This document shows positions 61,655-64,000 of a DNA stretch of 64,000 bases, in pieces. The stretch comes from Calliopsis andreniformis (taxonomy: Eukaryota > Arthropoda > Insecta > Hymenoptera > Andrenidae): the NCBI RefSeq assembly GCF_051401765.1, contig NW_027480422.1, forward strand, positions 29,840,001 through 29,904,000, read 5' to 3'. The stretch's first letter is position 1. The number at the start of each line of letters is the position of its first letter. A program made the translations under genes and the position numbers. The notes below the pieces were generated by a model. That model was not told the DNA's origin, ran no database searches, and saw only the letters and a list, made by a program, of their open reading frames with translations.

Positions 61655-64000
61655 CCCGGAAAGTAGAAATGACCATTACCTCCACACTGTTTGCAATTAT
61701 TCATTTTATACAATGGAGAAACTGCTGTATTTATATTGTTTTTTATAGTTATGGCGTTGACTTCTAAGGCCGTAGCTATTCGATGTGGTGGAGCAATGCC
61801 CTAGAGTGAAGCCTAGGATGCCCGCAACGTAGAAATGACCATATTTTTCACACTGTTTGCAATTATTCCTGTTATACGATTGAAAAACTGTTGCATTTAT
61901 ATTGTATTTTATGCTTCTGGCGTTGACTTCTAAGGCCCTATGTATTCGATCTGGTGAAGCAATGCCTCAGTGTTAAGTCTAGGATGTCCGGAACGTTGAA
62001 ATGTCCGTTACTTTCACACTGGTTGCAATTACTCATTTTATGCGATGGAAAAACTGTTGTACATATATCGTATTTTATGCTTCTGGCATTGACTTCTTAG
62101 GCCCTAACTATTCGATCAGGTGGAGCAACGCCCAGGGGTGAAGCCTAGGTTGCGCGGAACGTAGAAATGACCATAACTTTCACACTGGTTTCAATTGTTC
62201 GTTTTATACAATGGAAAAACTGTTCTATTTATTTTGTATTTTATGCTTCGGGCGTTGACTTCTAAGGCCCCAACTATTCGATCTGCTGGAGCAACGCCCT
62301 AGAGTGAAGCCTAGGTTGCCCGGAATGTAGAATTGACCATTACCTTCACACTGTTTGCGATTATTCATTTTATACGATGGCAAAACTGTTGTACATATAT
62401 CGTATTTTATGCTCCTGGCGTTGACTTCTTAGGCCCTAACTATTCGACCAGGTGGAGCAACGCCCTAGGGTGAAACGTAGGTTGCCCGGAACGTGGAAAT
62501 GACCATAACTTTCACACTGGTTTCAATTATTCGTTTTATACAATGGAAAAACTGTTCTATTTATTTTGTATTTTATGCTTCGGGCGTTGACTTCTATGGC
62601 CCTAACTATTCGATCTGGTGGAGCAACGCCCTAGAGTGAAGCCTAGGTTGCCCGGAATGCAGAAAGGACCATCACTTTCACACTGGTGGCAATTATTCCT
62701 GTTATACGATGGACAAACTGTTGGATTTTTAATGTACTTTATGCTTCTGGCGTTGACTTCAAAGGCCCTATGTATTCGATCTGGTGGAGCAATGCCTCAG
62801 TGTTAAGTCTAGGATGCCCGGAACGTAGAAATGTCCGTTACTTTCACACTGGTTACAATTACTCATTTTATGCGATGGAAAAATTATTGTATTTATATTG
62901 TATTTTATGCTTCTGGCGTTGACTTCTAAGGCCCTATCTATTCGATCTGGCGGAGCAACGCCCTAGAGTGTAGCCTAGGTTGCCCGGAATGTAGAAATGA
63001 CCATCACTTTCACACTGGTTGCAATTATTCTTGTTATACGATCGAAAAACTGTTGTATTTATTTTGTATTTTATGCCTCTGGCGTTGACTCCTAAGGCCG
63101 TAGCTATTCGATGTGGTGGAGCAACGCCCTAGAGTGAAGCCTAGGTTGCCCGGAACGTAGAAATGACCACGTCTTTCACACTGGTTGCAATTATTCCTGT
63201 TATACGATGGAAAAACTGTTGTACTTATATTATATTTTATGCTTCAGGCGTTGACTTCTTAGGCCCTAACTATTCGATCTGGTGGAGCAACGCCCTAGAG
63301 TGAAGCCTAGGTTGTCCGGAACATAGAAATGACAATTAACTTCACACTGTTTGCGATTATTCATTTTATACGATGGCAAAACTGTTGTACATATATCGTA
63401 TTTTATGCTTCTGGCGTTGACTTCTTAGGCCCTAACTATTCGATCAGGTGGAGCAACGCCCTAGGGTGAAGCATAGGTTGCCCGGAACGTGGAAATGACC
63501 ATAACGTTCACACTGGTTTCAATTATTCGTTTTATACAATGGAAAAACTGTTCTATTTATTTTGTATTTTATGCTTCGGGCGTTGACTTCTATGGCCCTA
63601 ACTACTCGATCTGGTGGAGCAACGCCCTAGAGTGAAGCCTGGGTTGCCCGGAACGTAGAAATGACCACTCTGTTCACACTGTTTGCGATTATTCATTTTA
63701 TACGATGGTAAAACTGTTGTATTTATATTGTATTTTATGCTTCTGGCATTGACTTCTAAGGCCCTGGCTATTCCATCTGGTGGAGCAACGCCCTAGAGTG
63801 GAGCCTAGGTCGCCCGAAACGTGGAAATGACCATACCTTTCACTCTGGTTGCAATTATTCCAGCTATACGATGGACAAACTGTTGGATTTTGATTGTACT
63901 TTATGCTTCAGGCGTTGACTTCTTAGGCCCTAACTATTCGCTCTGGTGGAACAACGCCCTAGGGTGAAGCCTAGGTTTTCCGGAACGTAGAAATGACCAT
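61655..64000 (+). repeat. 19-monomer HOR unit, next copy, cut by window end
   Basis: 2346 bp matching 58501-60846 at 3154 bp right to the last base. I noted only isolated substitutions, for example T to C (59294 against 62448) and G to A (59701 against 62855). The HOR evidently continues beyond the window, and its copy number there is unknown. Confidence 0.92.

Larger units (their letters stand above)
1..64000 (+). repeat. Tandem satellite array, 166-bp monomer, ~385 copies
   Basis: The same ~166-bp unit follows itself head-to-tail through the whole window. The motif GACTTCT recurs at 1, 167 and so on to 63419 and 63917. Spacing is almost always 166 bp and the net phase drift over 382 units is about +6 bp. 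Orientation never flips, and no non-satellite sequence interrupts the array. Neighbouring monomers differ at many sites, while monomers several units away are often nearly identical, which is the signature of higher-order repeats. Pure arrays like this are known from centromeric and other heterochromatin in eukaryotes. That this one is centromeric is inference. I do not recognise the monomer as a published family. The + orientation is arbitrary. Confidence 0.98.
53961..64000 (+). repeat. Region F: 8-, 19- and 27-monomer HOR domain
   Basis: About 60 monomers. 53961-55635 is mixed. After that come block P (55636-57172), block Q (57173-58412), then Q, R, P as one 19-monomer unit (58501-61654), followed by its next copy to the window edge. 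Markers are GATTATTCATTTTATACG, TTATAGTTATGGCG, AATGCCTCAGTGTTAAG, AATTGTTCG and GATGGCAAAACTG. GTAGCTATTCGATGTGG monomers near 54300 share CTAAGGGCG and CATTACCTCCACACTG with 20270-20350, 34 kb away. No gene or RNA is visible. Confidence 0.87.

Noticed and set aside
1..64000. CRISPR array
   Set aside because: Units are contiguous 166-bp monomers without short repeats alternating with unique spacers, and there are no cas genes.
1..64000. Known satellite families (primate alpha satellite, Arabidopsis 178-180 bp, rice 155 bp, maize 156 bp)
   Set aside because: Monomer length and sequence do not match what I remember of these. I cannot search a database, so the family is left unnamed.
1..64000. 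Transposable element, single-copy insertion or inverted junction
   Set aside because: The monomer can be followed in one orientation from start to end. No gap longer than 12 bp in its periodicity was found, and no terminal repeats or reversed units were seen.

Overview
The window holds no recognisable gene. It is one uninterrupted tandem array of a satellite DNA with a 166-bp monomer, about 385 copies, all head-to-tail in the same orientation from base 1 to base 64000. I saw no transposon, single-copy DNA, RNA gene, inversion or non-satellite spacer. Monomers vary by base substitution and rare 1-12 bp indels, and the phase drifts by only about +6 bp over the window. A long, pure array of nucleosome-sized monomers organised in higher-order repeats (HORs) is typical of eukaryotic centromeric, pericentromeric or other constitutive heterochromatin. 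The sequence alone does not tell me the species, and I do not recognise the monomer as a named family.

The consensus monomer, phased on GACTTCTTAG at base 1, is about 41% GC. By my hand count, its first ~70 bp are about 54% GC and its last ~96 bp about 31% GC. Landmarks are a TCGA/GATC cluster at 22-27, CCTAGG at 54-59, CCCGG at 63-67, a TATACGATGG block at 115-124, an A-tract at 125-129 and a T-rich tail at 132-155.

Layout: (A) 1-8431 is a mixed block with partial 15-, 6-, 17- and 7-monomer duplications. (B) 8432-18520 holds a ~3-kb 18/19-monomer tandem HOR pair (8694-14864), then an 8-monomer family. (C) 18521-32409 is the most heterogeneous part, with one clear ~650-bp block duplicated 21 monomers apart. 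(D) 32410-51844 is a patchwork of recently copied multi-monomer blocks (7-, 12-, 14-, 25- and 34-monomer spacings), marked by a private 167-bp monomer and ending in a 14-monomer pair with only two differences seen in ~1.86 kb. (E) 51845-53960 is a short 6-monomer HOR whose monomers resemble region B, 35-45 kb away. (F) 53961-64000 has 8-, 19- and 27-monomer spacings and ends inside a 3154-bp 19-monomer HOR that runs off the window.

The biology visible here is array evolution: unequal exchange and block copying with changing HOR order, monomer gain and loss within copies, hybrid monomers at breakpoints, and long-range transfer between distant parts of the array. The many short open frames are by-products of the repeat. 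Because 166 = 3x55+1, a frame shifts at each monomer and cannot stay open for long. Block identities below come from reading by eye, not from computed alignment.
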